From Axinella damicornis (lineage: Eukaryota; Porifera; Demospongiae; Axinellida; Axinellidae), in contig OZ007506.1 of the NCBI GenBank assembly GCA_963931865.1, positions 12,954,450 through 13,018,449 of the forward strand: 64,000 nucleotides of DNA, read 5' to 3'. The position numbers and the translations under genes were made by a program. Of the stretch, positions 1-11,245 are shown one piece after another. The notes under the pieces were generated by a model. That model was given only the letters and a program-made list of their open reading frames with translations, was not told the origin of the DNA and did no database searches. The stretch's first letter is position 1; every line of letters begins with the position of its first letter.

Positions 1-28
1 GATCGAACTGAGGCACTGTTTGACCCAC

Positions 29-3000
29 CGGGCTCTGGGGGTAAAAGTGGTTCAAGTTTTTCTGGAAGATGATGGAGACCTTCTCGCCAGGCCTGTGAAG
101 TTGAGTTGTTAGTGCAGACATATGAAGGGCATAAGTGCTTGTGCGCCATTATTACATATAACTGCATAACATCATGAATCTGGTAGGGATTGAGATAATC
201 AAATGCTAATGCAGCACACATGTAGTTACGTAGTACATTGGTGCTTGTTGGTGCTTATCCTGGCCATTCCCTAGGTAAGTTGTTTCTCCCTTCAGATATC
301 AAGGTTTCAGCATTCAGGTAGCTAAATCTTTAAATGTTGAGCCTGGCCTGCTATGCTGCATGCTTTGCAGCTCAGTTGATAGAGCATTGGCCCTGATCAT
401 GAATGCGGATTGACACTCATAATATTATTATGCATGGGGTCTAACCCCATTTGAGGCAGCAACGTTTTTGTTTTGTTGGCTGGAATATCCTGGTTGATTA
501 TTGATATGTACGAACAGCAATGCAGTGATGTTAGTGCATGTAGTGTTTACTCACATAAACATCACATCAGGCATCTGTGCCGCACGACCTCCACAGGGAG
601 GATTCATTACCAGCTTGCAGTCATCTGACCCTGCAGACAACAGAGAATCAAATACACTTCTATATAAGAACTCTTTGTACAAGGTATACCATAGATGCAG
701 AAATTTTCGCGTTAAATATATTTTGCCTTTTTAATTTTTCGCATTGTCAGTAGTTGCATGGGCTCTTTTCATTGTGAAATGTCTGTTATACAGTAGTCTG
801 TTTACCCCCCTCCATAAACCAACATAAGTTGCCACCTAATGTTCTACGGTTGTAATAATATCTGAACTGGATGATTGTATGTATAGGGGCTTAAGAAAAG
901 CGATGATTTGATCAATACAAGCAATAAAAGCACTGAATGCACGATTATGTGGGTACACAGCACAAAAATGTTTGCCCCAAGTCCACTACATGTACAGCAC
1001 ATTCGTATTGTCTATTTTGCTTGTCAGCTGCAGTAACTAACTTGTATCTTCACTACTGGAGCTCACTCAAGTGAGTAAACCCCTGCAGTTTTGTATGCAC
1101 TATACAACCTCAATTGCTGTCAATGTCGTTAAGTGCATTCAAACATGAACATAATTCATTGTACAAATTAATTGTATCACATGTTGTAAGAATCATGTGC
1201 CTACCAAGTGATGAATTTGCAACACCAATATGAATATGACCAAATTATGTCACTGGTAACATGTACGTATAGCTAGCAAAGATAGTACAAACTTGCTCTG
1301 ATCTTAAGACAAAATTAATGGCACTGGTTATGGACCTCAGCTAGTAGCTAGCACCAATTTTCCAGCACCCACTATCCACTGTATACCTGCTCTATCTATC
1401 TACCGTGAAGTTGGATCATGCATTCTCCTCCATATGCACATGCTTCCCATCAGTGCTCTGCTCCTATATAACGATTTTGAAGATAAGCATTAAATTTTGT
1501 TTTATTACTGAAGGAGATTGGCATAGCATGACTGTCACTCAAAAATGCTACCGTTATCCCATGCAGCTCAAGACAGGTCTGAAGGTCGTACGTACATAGC
1601 ACTCCTTGTGGAGATTCACACAATGTGCCAGGCCAGAAATACAACATCATATTTGTTATGGGCACTTTGAAACAAGCATTCAGGAGCTATGAACAATTAA
1701 GTGATGAGCCTTCATCATTGTAACTTTTATGAAGCCATGCACCCGAACGTTAGTCATAAAAGGAACTTCTGTATCAGTAGTGGCTGATACAGGGTGTTCC
1801 AGGTTCTAGCTATCTTGAGCAAGGGATAGCATTTTGCCAGATCTAGAGGGGCCAGAATGGCCAAGATTGGCTATAGCGGGCCAAGGTACAAGGTACTTTA
1901 GCTAAGATATATCAGTATTCAGATCAGTACCAGTCACACTTGTAAAGATAACTGTTACGCTGTTTTTTGTTGCATTGCATAACGTTTTTGGGGGGAAAAG
2001 CGTGCACTAACCTTGTTGGTGTGGTTAAGTGCATTCAAACATGAAGAGGTTACTGGTATAACATAATTCATCACAAACTAATTGCATCACATGTTGCAAG
2101 AATCATGTGCCCTGTGAATAACCAACAATTAATTGGGTGCTTTCTTCAAAAAAAAAAGAAGAACATGAATATGCCACCGAGTATGCAGTAGCCGTCCCCA
2201 TTTGCACTCTCGGTTGCAACTGAAAACTGGAGGCAGGAACAGCCTGACATGAAGTCATTACTGCTCTTTCTCTATGAACATATCAGGGACGTAGGTAGGA
2301 TTTGGAGACTGAGGAGGCATGGAGTTCCATATGCGCGCGAAGCGCGCGGCGAAAAATTTTCGAGCTAATTAATTATTCATGAGTTAATCCGCAGTGCGCG
2401 CAAACAGTTGCTCTCGAAATGCTACAGCAATATGCCGGTGCCCTGACTGTCCAAGACTTGCAGCACTATCAGCGTTAAGAGTATACACCGGCTCATGGTC
2501 AGCCTAGCTCCTGTCTCTGTCATCAGATCGAACGCACATCGTATGCGGAATGTACGAGACTCTGGACACGCGCGTCATTATCAAGAAAAGCGACGAGGCA
2601 ACTGCCTCCCTTGCCTCATTGCTAGCTACGCCCATGCACATCTGCTATTAGCATAGATAAATTATCTAGGTTTTATTTGTAATCTTATGGCTTTGATTAT
2701 TAGTCAGAGCTTCGCTTTCAGGCCTATGTACAGCCCTAGTATGTGACAACGTATACGTATTGAAGTACTAATTAGCTAACCAAACGCTTCATGACCCCTG
2801 CATGACGTCTGTTGAAATCTGGATAGTGAATTTCAATCACAACTTCTACGCGATCTCTGAGAAAACCTTGCACTAAGTTCACTGTCTTCAGTCTTGTACA
2901 ACGACCACAAGATAAATCCCTACCGGCCATGTTCAGTCCCTGCGCAGTTCCACGCTGGTGAGGGAACAGCAGACAGAGGTGAGCGGTGGTCTGTGCCACC

Positions 3001-3032
3001 ATCAGAGCCACAATCACGAGCAGGACCTTCAT
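29..3032 (-). CDS. Small secreted protein, tandem copy 1, 3' end outside window
   Basis: Three exons are visible on the minus strand: 3032-2924, 630-555 and 92-29. They have the same lengths (109, 76 and 64 nt), phases and donor positions as exons 1-3 of copy 2, and the later exons lie beyond the left edge. Exon 1 differs from copy 2 by one residue (Met11 for Ile11), exon 2 by five of 24 and exon 3 by three of 21, so the paralogues have begun to diverge. The signal peptide, the HLCLL start, PPCGG and the FQKNLNHF histidine are all kept. A longer in-frame Met lies upstream of the chosen start, but only the internal ATG puts the signal peptide at the N-terminus, and that ATG is the one shared with copy 2. 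Confidence 0.82.
361..475 (+). repeat. tRNA-like relic (possible SINE head)
   Basis: GCAGCTCAGTTGATAGAGC at 367-385 resembles a Pol III A box and GGGGTCTAACCCC at 436-448 resembles a degenerate B box. The arms do not form a full cloverleaf. A homologous copy lies at 6541-6620 inside the duplicated unit, so the element predates the duplication. Confidence 0.45.
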
Positions 3033-3160
3033 CTTTCTTGATCGGCGGAGAAAACGAGGAAGTGCGCACTGCAGAGTGCGTAAAGCATTAAATGTTGCGC
3101 GAAAAAGTGGGAGGGGCTGCCACGCCTTCATAAGTCATGTGACTGAGTGATAGTCAAAAC
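3033..3160 (-). promoter_or_regulatory. Putative promoter of secreted-protein copy 1
   Basis: Sequence immediately upstream of the signal-peptide exon is conserved with 9742-9842. The shared block holds a GGGAGGGGCTGCC GC-type box and an E-box-like GTCACATGAC (minus strand), both also found upstream of copy 2. Conservation between the duplicates is the only evidence for function. Confidence 0.35.
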
Positions 3161-3639
3161 TCAGTCCCATCCCATCCCTAAATTCTACATTTTATAGGAC
3201 TGAGTCTAGGTGATGGCATTTCTCCTTGTTTCTTATAATAGGTTTTTCAGGTGGAATAATTCCGAATGTGACAGGCCATGCATCACTATTAATTTTTTTG
3301 GAGAAGTTGTTTTTGCCTCTAGTGCAGTATTAGTGTAGTCTCGGAACCAGTCCGAGACTAGTATTAGTGTACCTTTAGCTGGTGAACAGAGGAGCAGGCA
3401 GATGGGAGGATGTCCAGTAGTGCAAAGTTCAGCTTGCAGGGGCTGCATGGGTCCAGTGCAAAAGTTAAGCCTGCAGGGGTTGGGTCTGACCACACCCGGG
3501 TGACTGAGTGCAAGTTCAGCTTGTAGAGGATGGATCTGACCACCAGTGCAAAGTTCAGCCCGCTGGGGTTGGGTCTGACCACATAGACGCAAAGACATTG
3601 CTTAATCCTTGCTGCACATGCACATGTGGGGTAATTGCT

Positions 3640-4000
3640 AGGGTTCCACTGATACTGGTATCGTTATCGGTATCGGCCCCAATTGCAATATCAGCCATTA
3701 TAGTGAGGTATCGGGTATCGGCTATTGGAATTTGGTGGTACTGACAATTTAATTGCCCTATGGCATGAGTCTGACTGAGCGCTTGCTAGAGCAATCAATG
3801 ATTGCTAGGCACTTAAGATAAGGTTTTGGGAGCATTTCTCGGTGAATGCTGATGGGCGTGTTGGAAATATTTGTGAAGACAACGTAGCTATATTGAGTGT
3901 ACACCTATCATCACACAGTGGTATCGGTATCGGTACTGGCCTATTTCACATATTCCGGTATCAGAATCGGTAGCATTGGTAAAATTTGGTATCGGTGGAG
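3640..4000. repeat. GGTATCGG-rich hAT-like MITE remnant
   Basis: The left edge reads TAGGGTTCCACTGATAC and the right edge GGTATCGGTGGA. GGTATCGG words recur at both ends in the manner of widespread animal hAT-type elements whose ends read GGTTCCAC...GGTATCGG. The right terminus is damaged. Confidence 0.5.
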
Positions 4001-5132
4001 CAGAAATAAATCATCCATACCCGTACTTCCTGCAGGTGATCTACAACCGACCATCTCAAGTAGAAGGACCAAGAGAAGCTTTGCCCAGTTCTAGCTACCA
4101 GAGCCACGTCCAGAAGGGGAACTACTCGGAGGGGAAGGTAGGACATTCTTACAGTTAGTTAGAGGAAGACATGCTGGGAAGTAGTTACACTAAAATCGTC
4201 CATTTGTTTTGCTAAGCTACAGGACCGTAGGAGCACTATGGCCGTACCGGTTTTGACGTGAGCATGCACAAAAGCATGAGTGCTCGAGCGAGACAAGTGC
4301 AGTCCATAGTCTTATTCCCACCGGGACCTGCAATCCTTGTATGTCTGGACCTTGCAGTGCAAAGCATGAAAGTGCCCGAGACTGACGAGAGCCCATCCTT
4401 ATAACTGAATCGAAAATCTTTGTGCGCTTTGTGCGGACTGATCACCACTACACACCTCTATGCACTGCCTTCAGCAGCGTATTATTGTGCTAATATAACT
4501 GCGAATATATTATTGGCCGGACAGGTTTCATTTTGCTTCCTACGGCCCTGAACTAAGTGTGTTATCAACACAGCACAGTTATGGAAGCCATCTGTATTGT
4601 ACTGAGGGAGGCCGTTCCATTGCCGGGCTCTGTACTGGCCACATCTTTTGTGGTGATGTCATAATATACTGTGATCAGGGTGTGGCTCCCTGCATGGTCA
4701 CAGAATCACCATGGACAGCTATTTAGTTGCATGGTCGCCTGCAGTTTGGGATGTTACTCTCCTAACACACACACACACACACACACACTCCCAGGGTTTA
4801 ATCATCACCCTCCCGGGCAGTTCGGCCACCTCCCTCCACGAACCTTGCCACCCTTGGTAAGGACTCTGTGTCACTATGTAGCTTCAGCTGTATGTGTACT
4901 AGCAACCCACATAATTTCCACATCTACAGGTTATTTATCTGTGGTGTTGTACATGTGCATTGTCTGTCAAAATTTATTGCTGCCTCTATTAACATCCTCA
5001 CTCGCACATCTAGTGTGAAACTCAAATGCCTTTGCAAGTACACTATAGAACATCGAAGGTGAGGGGATTAAGTATAGGAAGAGGGACTAGCAAAACTGTG
5101 TAGTGTTTCTTCACGAGCTCTACTGCCAGTAG
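4000..5132. other. Gene-free stretch right of the copy 1 promoter
   Basis: No supported exon was seen between the hAT-like repeat and the last exon of copy 2. The stretch holds a short (CA)n tract at about 4769-4788 and otherwise unremarkable sequence. Confidence 0.5.
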
Positions 5133-8100
5133 CTAGAAGGTGGGGCGCTTCATGTGTACAGCACGCTCCTCCATCGGCATGACACTCACATCAGCACATT
5201 GGTAGAACGCTGGTACGGTTGTTGGGTTGCTGGTGTTGTAGATCATCTGGGGGGGGGGGGGGGGGGGCATGTTTAGTATGCAATTCCAGATAGTTATGAT
5301 AGCAGTAGCTAACTGAAAATTCATAGCTAAAGAAAAGATGAACTGTTAGTTAAATGTAAAATTGATAATCTCCATGCACAACTTCATTCAAATAACCAAA
5401 AGTGTAGCTGGCTAATTACCTGCAAGACAGCATGTTTCATTGTCATGCTGGAGGAAATAGAGAATGGGTGTCACATACACTCATTTAAAGATCAGCGTGT
5501 TCTTTACGCGTATCCCACTTCCACAATCATAGTTTTAAATGCTGTCTACGACAGGCTATGTAGCCTAAGAGAATCAATCTGTTTATGAGGTGGAGGGTTA
5601 AGTATAGGATCTAATACGTCGATGTGGAGGTTATGCGACTTATCCTCCACAGGAAAGTTTGGCCGAGGCGAAGCCGAGGCAAAACTTTCCCAAGGAGGAT
5701 AAACCGCATAACCTCCGAGTCGACGTAGTAGATCCGGCTTCTACCATAACCTCCAAGTCAAGTTAATAGCTGGATCCGGCTGCTATACAGCTACAACTCT
5801 CTGATTCTCAGCTCAGCGTGGCGATCCTTTGATGTACCGGGGAGGATAAATCGGTTATCCTCTGCCATGACATCATAACGGAGGATAAACGATTTATCCT
5901 CCGTGGTACATCAAAGGAATGCCCACGCACTGTGGTAGAATGCTTACTTTGGCAAGACAATGTAGGGGGAGTAGTCAATGGGGGAGGTGGAGCTCGTGTC
6001 TGGGATGGAGAGGAGTTTGGTGAACTTGATGTCATCAGCCATCTCTCCAATCATCACGTCAAAGGTGCCCTAAGAGGAGGGAGGGAGGGAAGGAATATTA
6101 TGAAGTTATTGCAACAGACAAGTCGATCCACACAAAGTGAACTGAGGCACTTTTTGTACCCACTGGGCTTGGGGGCCAAAAGTGGTCCAAGTTTTTCTGG
6201 AAGATGATGGAGACTTTCTCACCTGGCCTGTGGAGTTGAGGGCAGCTGTTGTTAGTGCCGACATATAGAGGGCATAGGTGCCATTATTACATATAGCTAA
6301 CTCCATGCACATCAAGTATCTGGTAGGGATTGAAAGCTAGAGCGTATATAGGAATCATAAATGCTAATGCAGCCCACATGTACTGCATGATCATGTGCAT
6401 ATACTCAGCTAGTACGTTGGGTTGTGCTGCTTGTTGGTGCTCTATCCTGGCCATTCCCTAGGTAAGTTGTTTTTCCCTGAGGCTTCAGCATTCAGGTAAA
6501 TCTTAAAAATTTGAGCCTGGCCTGCTATGCTGCATGCTTTGCAGCTCAGCTGATAGAGCATTGGCCCTGAGCACAGATTGACATTCATATGCATGGGGTC
6601 TAATCCCATTCAAGGCAGAAAAGTTTTTGTTTCGTTGGCTGGAATATCCAGGCTGACTTTTCATGAACATGTACAAACAGCAATGCCATACATCACAGTA
6701 ATGTTAGTGCTGATAGTGTTTACTCACATAAACATTACTTCAGGCGTCTGTGCTGGGCGACCTCCACAGGGAGGATTCATTACCAGCTGGCAGTCCTTTG
6801 ATCCTGCAGACATCGATCAGAGAATCAAATACACTTCTAAAGTAGAACTCTTTTTGTACAGTCAGTGCATGGTAGCTATTGTATTGACACACTGAACTGG
6901 ATGATTGTATGGAGGGGCTTAAGAAAAGTGATGATTTGATCAATACAACCCGAAAACACTGAATGTTGGTGAAGAGTACACAGCACAGCACAAAATTAAT
7001 ATGTTTGCCTTCAGCATATCTATCTTGCTATTGTGGGTTGGAACATAGCTTGATTTTGGCACCAAGAAAGGTGCAGACAGTGACACTACAGACAATCTCA
7101 ATCTGCCAATTGAATCTGCCACATCCCACTTCAATGCCGTGAACCTCCGGGTTCTCATTGATACTGGTTGTTCCTCCGTCTGTTGACTGCAGCCTGTGAT
7201 TATAATGCTTCTCCAAGTTCATACATGTACTGCACATTCGTATTGTCCCTATAAACCCAGAATTGTATGCACCACAACCTTGTTGTCAATGTCGTTAAGT
7301 GCATTCAAAACATGAACATAATTAAACCTCGCTGCATATGGTCTAAGTGAGAAAGGTTGGATCAATCGTGAATTGTTCAAGGGTTGGCTTAAGTCGACAT
7401 TAGCCATAGCTGGTCGTCACTCCTGTTACTTCTCCTCGACAGTCACAGTTCCCATTATGAACCAGACAGCCTGAGGTACGTATGCTAAAGAGAATAATGT
7501 TTGCTCTAGCTACCACCTCACTCATCCCATGACTCACAACCACTAGATCTGAGTGTGTTCGGTCCATTGAAAACTCATTGACAGGAAGTTTGCCATCGCT
7601 TTATGCAACAACACCCTGGGAGGTTGATCACAGAGTACACATTCTCTGAACTATTTGCGAAGGCTTGGATGAAAGCTGACACTCCAGCTAATGTGATAGC
7701 TGGATTTCAGAAAGCTGGGATTTATCCGTTCAATCCCAACGCTACTAAATTACTAACAGGTGATGGCCCAGCTGAGACTGCCAGCACTCCAATTGGAGGT
7801 CATGAAAGTGCATCTGTAACTCCCCATGCTCCTATTCCTGTTGTTAATGAGGTGCCGATGTCAGCATCTAATACTCTGTCATGTGACTCTAACAGTCATT
7901 CTGACCCAGCGTCATAGAAAGAGCAGCGAAAAAGGAGCATGAAGAGAAGAGGAAGCAGAGAGAACAGCACTGTAGGAGGAAGGCAGAGGAGAGAGCCAAA
8001 ATGAACGAGGAAAGGGCTAGAAAGGAGGAAAGGGCTAGAAGGAAGGAAGAGGCTAAAAGGGACAGGAAACAGAAATTAGGAAATAGCAAACAAACCGGCA

Positions 8101-9741
8101 ATTCCCACAGAGCTGGAGCAAGAGGTCTTTATCAGGTGCTGCTGCTGCTAAGAGACCAAAACATTCTGCTAATTTCGAGGAAATTGATTCCAATTGCTGT
8201 TGCGTGTGTGCTTGGCACGTATGAAGATGATGTATTGGCTGAAACTGGAGCAGACTGGCTACATTGCGCATGTGGACATTGGCTCCATGAGAACTGCGTG
8301 GACGAGGTGATCACTGCATGATGACAATGGTGAAGACAGGCTGTGTCCACTTTGTCAGTTTATTGCTGTAAAGTCGTTTTGAGTGTTGTGTTTTTTGTAC
8401 ATAACAATATCATGCACCAGCATGCTTCAATTGTGGAATTTGTATTTCTATCAATGATGTCAATTTTAGAGTAAGGCTATAGCTGAAGCCAGTGCATGCT
8501 GATATAACGGTACAGGTGGTCAATGCTGCCAGTCGCACTGCAATCAGTATACAAAGTCTTCGGGAAAATGCACTATTAAAACTTTGCACTTTAATAGCAT
8601 ATATAATTCCACTGAATGACAGTTTTGTTTCATTTTTGGAACTGTTCCTAGTGAACGTTATGACCTCAGGTACAGACGTTGGTCAATAAAGAACAAAAAA
8701 AGAACGTGAATATGTCACAGAGTAGCTATGTCTAAGAAAATATGCCTCCACAGTCATTCCCATTCACACTCTCTTGCATGCAGCCGGTTGCAAAAACTTG
8801 AGGTAGGAACAGCCTGGCATGCAGTCATTAGACTCATTACTGCTCTTTTTCTATGCACACATCTGATAGCTAGCTAGCTATTTGTGAACGCATCAAGTAA
8901 AAATGGAACATTAGGCACAAATCCCATGCAGATGGCACCCCCAAAGTAGGAGTCCTTGCAAAATGTGTTTTAGTGAATTTAGGTGTTTTCAAATTTGAGG
9001 CATTTTTTTTCAAAGGGGGTGTACGATTTTAAATGCAATTTGGACAATCCCCCACGTTAAGATGTGCCTAAGGTTCCATTTCTACTTGATGCGTTCACAT
9101 TTGCAATCTCATGGCTTTGATGATTACTTGGGGTCAAGGCTTCGCTCTCAGGCCTATGTACAGCCGTGCAGATATGTGACATATTGAAGTTATGCTGTAT
9201 TATCCATTAGCTAACCAAATGTGTCATGACCCCTGCATGACGTCTGTTGAAAATAGGGCCTGAACACTATGATAATTAGTTGAATTGGTCGACTAGTCGA
9301 CTGAACTAAGGTACATTTTTTGCATGTCAACTAGCCGAGTCGGCCAGCCTTACTCCATAGCATGTAGAGATGCTAGTGTGTCATTGATGTCAGTGAAGTG
9401 ATTTGTGCTGTGTATACATAGCTAGTGATGACATTCTGTCATATCTCAGTTTAGTTTCGTTCCCAGACGATTTTTCGCATGCGAAATTCTTCACCTCAAT
9501 GTGAAGTCTGGCCCATGAGACTGTCCAATTAATAGTCGACTAGTCTGCAAACCCGGAATCAGGCCTAGTCGACTAGGGAAATTCCCTAGTCGGCACCCCT
9601 CCCCTGCAGCGCTATACCAGACAAATCCCTACCTGCCATGTTCAGTCCTTGCGCAGTTCCACGCTGGTGAGGGAACAGCAAGCAGAGGTGAGCGGTGGTC
9701 TGTGCCACTATCAGAGCCACAATCACGAGCAGGACCTTCAT
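5133..9741 (-). CDS. Small secreted protein with N-terminal His after signal peptide (copy 2, complete)
   Basis: Six exons read on the minus strand: 9741-9633, 6803-6728, 6227-6164, 6069-5948, 5447-5420 and 5246-5133. All borders are GT-AG and every phase fits, giving 170 residues and a TAG stop. Residues 1-17 are a signal peptide ending TTA, so the mature chain should start HLCLLFPHQRG. Other landmarks are KDC (Cys41), PPCGG (Cys49), IIFQKNLDHF (His77) and FYQCAD (Cys150). The four cysteines could form two disulfides. From memory, many invertebrates have similar secreted proteins of about this length with H-L-C, PPQRG, PCGG, FQKN and FYQCAD motifs and no known function. The H1...P..RG...PCGG layout also resembles fungal copper-binding X325/BIM1-like proteins, but that is inference. 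The ATG was chosen because it begins the signal peptide. A TTTATT (AATAAA on minus) at 4973-4978 is a possible polyadenylation signal. Confidence 0.88.
5247..5268 (-). repeat. Poly-C tract used as splice acceptor tract
   Basis: A run of about 20 G on plus is a pure C run on minus and directly abuts the CAG acceptor of the last exon of secreted-protein copy 2. Its length may be uncertain in the assembly. Confidence 0.7.
5605..5740. repeat. Inverted repeat (hairpin) in intron 4 of secreted-protein copy 2
   Basis: The left arm contains GGAGGTTATGCGACTTATCC and the right arm its imperfect complement with GGATAAACCGCATAACC. Arms are about 65 bp with a very short loop. The terminal words GATCTAATACGTCGA and TCGACGTAGTAGATC also pair. 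It looks like a fold-back or MITE. Confidence 0.75.
5813..5932. repeat. Second inverted repeat in intron 4 of secreted-protein copy 2
   Basis: CCTTTGATGTACC on the left pairs with GGTACATCAAAGG on the right, and GAGGATAAATCG pairs with CGATTTATCCTC. It shares the GGAGGATAAA word with the hairpin at 5605-5740 and ends 15 bp from the donor site of exon 4. Confidence 0.75.
6541..6620 (+). repeat. tRNA-like relic, second copy
   Basis: Same A-box-like (GCAGCTCAGCTGATAGAGC) and B-box-like (GGGTCTAATCCC) words as at 361-475, in the same intron of the paralogous gene copy. It is not an intact tRNA gene. Confidence 0.45.
7328..8382 (+). pseudogene. Pogo/Tigger-type DDE transposase, decayed
   Basis: Plus-strand fragments match the C-terminal half of DDE_1 (pogo/Tigger/jerky-like) transposases. 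They include YGLSEKGWINRELFKGWL, then LDSHSSHYEPDSLRY around a catalytic Asp in another frame, then FGPLKTH-stop-QEVCHRFMQQHPGR, and FSELFAKAWMKADTP with GFQKAGIYPFNP. The stop at 7579-7581 replaces an expected Trp. A charged KEER-rich stretch follows, and then a frameshifted Cys/His zinc finger (NCCCVC, WLHCACGHWLHENC, RLCPLC) ending at TGA 8382. Frameshifts and stops show it is dead. It sits within intron 1 of the minus-strand secreted-protein gene copy 2 and is absent from copy 1. Confidence 0.85.
8883..9099. mobile_element. TIR element, TGTGAACGCATCAAGTAAAA ends
   Basis: Starts TGTGAACGCATCAAGTA and ends with the complement TACTTGATGCGTTCACA. No coding capacity. A diverged relative with the same termini lies at 56333-56565. 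Confidence 0.75.
9250..9598. repeat. GTCGAC palindrome-rich TIR-like repeat
   Basis: GGTCGACTAGTCGACT near the left end and AGTCGACTAG near the right end resemble hAT-type non-autonomous elements common in animals. The borders are approximate, and it ends about 35 bp from the donor of exon 1 of secreted-protein copy 2. Confidence 0.5.
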
Positions 9742-9842
9742 CTTTCTGGATAGGTGGAGATAAACGAGGAAGTGCGCAGTGGAGCGAAAAAAAATGGGAG
9801 GGGCTGCCATGCCTTCATAAGTCATGTGACTGGGTGCAGGTT
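9742..9842 (-). promoter_or_regulatory. Putative promoter of secreted-protein copy 2
   Basis: Matches 3033-3160 upstream of copy 1, including the GC-type box and the E-box-like word, although a stretch between them has been lost. This is inferred from conservation only. Confidence 0.35.
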
Positions 9843-9905
9843 TCTAATTTAGCAAAACCAGAAAAATCTCTATTTCCGACATGACATAATTCATGCATGA
9901 TTAGA

Positions 9906-10260
9906 TTAGTCAAAGAAGAAGGCGTGGTTTGTGGAAACCGTGAAACTTGTGAATACTCGTTGTGGTACTGCTATATTTCTAGAAGATGAGAACTCTCTGC
10001 CTTTGATCGGCACCAATCTCGGTGGAGGATCGATCACAGTGGTCTGCTTCCCCCCGGGTCCTCCCCTGGTAGCTCTGATCCGGATCATCTGTCTAATAAG
10101 CCCGTCTTCCTGTGCGGTCAAGGGGTCTACACCACTTGCTGATGGCTATGGAAAAAGGCGCAAGGTACTAAACCAGAGTCTGTGGAGATTACCTCCTATG
10201 GCCATTGGAGATGTGGCTATTATTGATACAATGAACGGTCACATTTTCTGGCCTTGTTAA
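9906..10260. other. Overlapping open frames on both strands, unassigned
   Basis: A plus frame (9931-10260) and a minus frame (10121-9906) are both open. The minus frame, containing GLIRQMIRIRATRGGPGG, looks more protein-like than the plus frame, but no splice partner or family could be assigned. It may be a transposon or exon remnant. Confidence 0.25.
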
Positions 10261-11197
10261 TTTTGGTGATGCCTTTGTTTGGTGTCTTGGTAACTAGATA
10301 GCCTTAGGGCCATGTGCTTGAATGGTGTGCCATGAAACCAAAGATGTGCCTGTAAGTAGACAGGGATATAGGGTGGCAAAAGATCAGTCATTTCTTGAAA
10401 CTGATCGCTAAAATTCTGACACCGCTGAGCTATAGTATTGCTCCGTTATCTTGTTGCCATGGTGCTTGCTTGGCAGCCATAACACATGGCACAGTGTGGC
10501 AACTGCCTGCGTACTGACAACTTTGCAATGGTGTTATTGCTGAGACATTGGATGCCAGAGGCAACAAGCTGTAAACAAGTGAAACGTCTGGACCTGGCGT
10601 GTGAAGCCAGCAGGCACTAGGGAAAGAGAATAACGACTGTGTCTCTCCAAAGTTGTGAAAAGATGCCGAGTGACCAAGGGCTTGTGTTTGGTGTAGTCGA
10701 GGATTTAAAGTTTGCAGGGAGAGATTGGCAGTACGACAGTGAAGCGATGACCTTCCACTAAAATACACAAAGTAGTGCTCATTTACAGTATCCATGCAGT
10801 ACGCAGGGTCATCTCATACGTATGATGGTGGCACGTTGTTCTCTGATATGAGACTTACCTTTGCAGTCGTCATGGTGACAGAAAGGTGGCCAGATGTCAA
10901 TGAAGTACATGTACCCAACTGCATCTTGTCAACAAATCGAAACTATACATGTACTCTTGTTTCACTTCCTCTTTGCCTGCCATCCTTGTGTCTACTGAAA
11001 TAATTACCACCTCCTTAGCCTAATTCCTGTGCTGTGCTGGGATGACCTTGAAACTTATCCCTGTGCTAGTACAACCTTGTTACTTTTCCACTGAAATTGA
11101 TCACTGTACTAGGACAACTTTGTTTCCACTGAATTTTATTGGCTTTTTGTTTGTTTCCGCTGAATTTTATCCCCTGTCCTTGTCCCAAAAGTGCATG

Positions 11198-11245
11198 CAT
11201 GATGACATCATTGTCATCCACCACATTGACAATGATGTCATCATG
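11198..11245. mobile_element. Short palindromic element (TGATGACATCATTGT ends)
   Basis: CATGATGACATCATTGTC on the left faces its complement on the right, separated by about 10 bp. Related copies lie at 19100-19174 and 19645-19718. Confidence 0.6.

Larger units (their letters stand above)
1..3170. repeat. Segmental duplication, unit 1
   Basis: This block matches 6122-9845 in the same order and orientation: the exon 3 region, a tRNA-like relic, exon 2, intron 1 sequence and the signal-peptide exon with about 130 bp upstream. Introns have drifted and carry private insertions, while exons and splice sites are conserved. Confidence 0.8.
6122..9845. repeat. Segmental duplication, unit 2
   Basis: Second unit of the tandem duplication that starts at the left edge. 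It is longer, mainly because intron 1 carries a pogo-type transposase remnant (7328-8382), a TIR element (8883-9099) and a GTCGAC-rich palindromic repeat (about 9250-9598). These appear to be absent from unit 1. Confidence 0.8.

Noticed and set aside
361..475. tRNA gene
   Set aside because: Box-like words are present but the cloverleaf does not form and the B box is degenerate.
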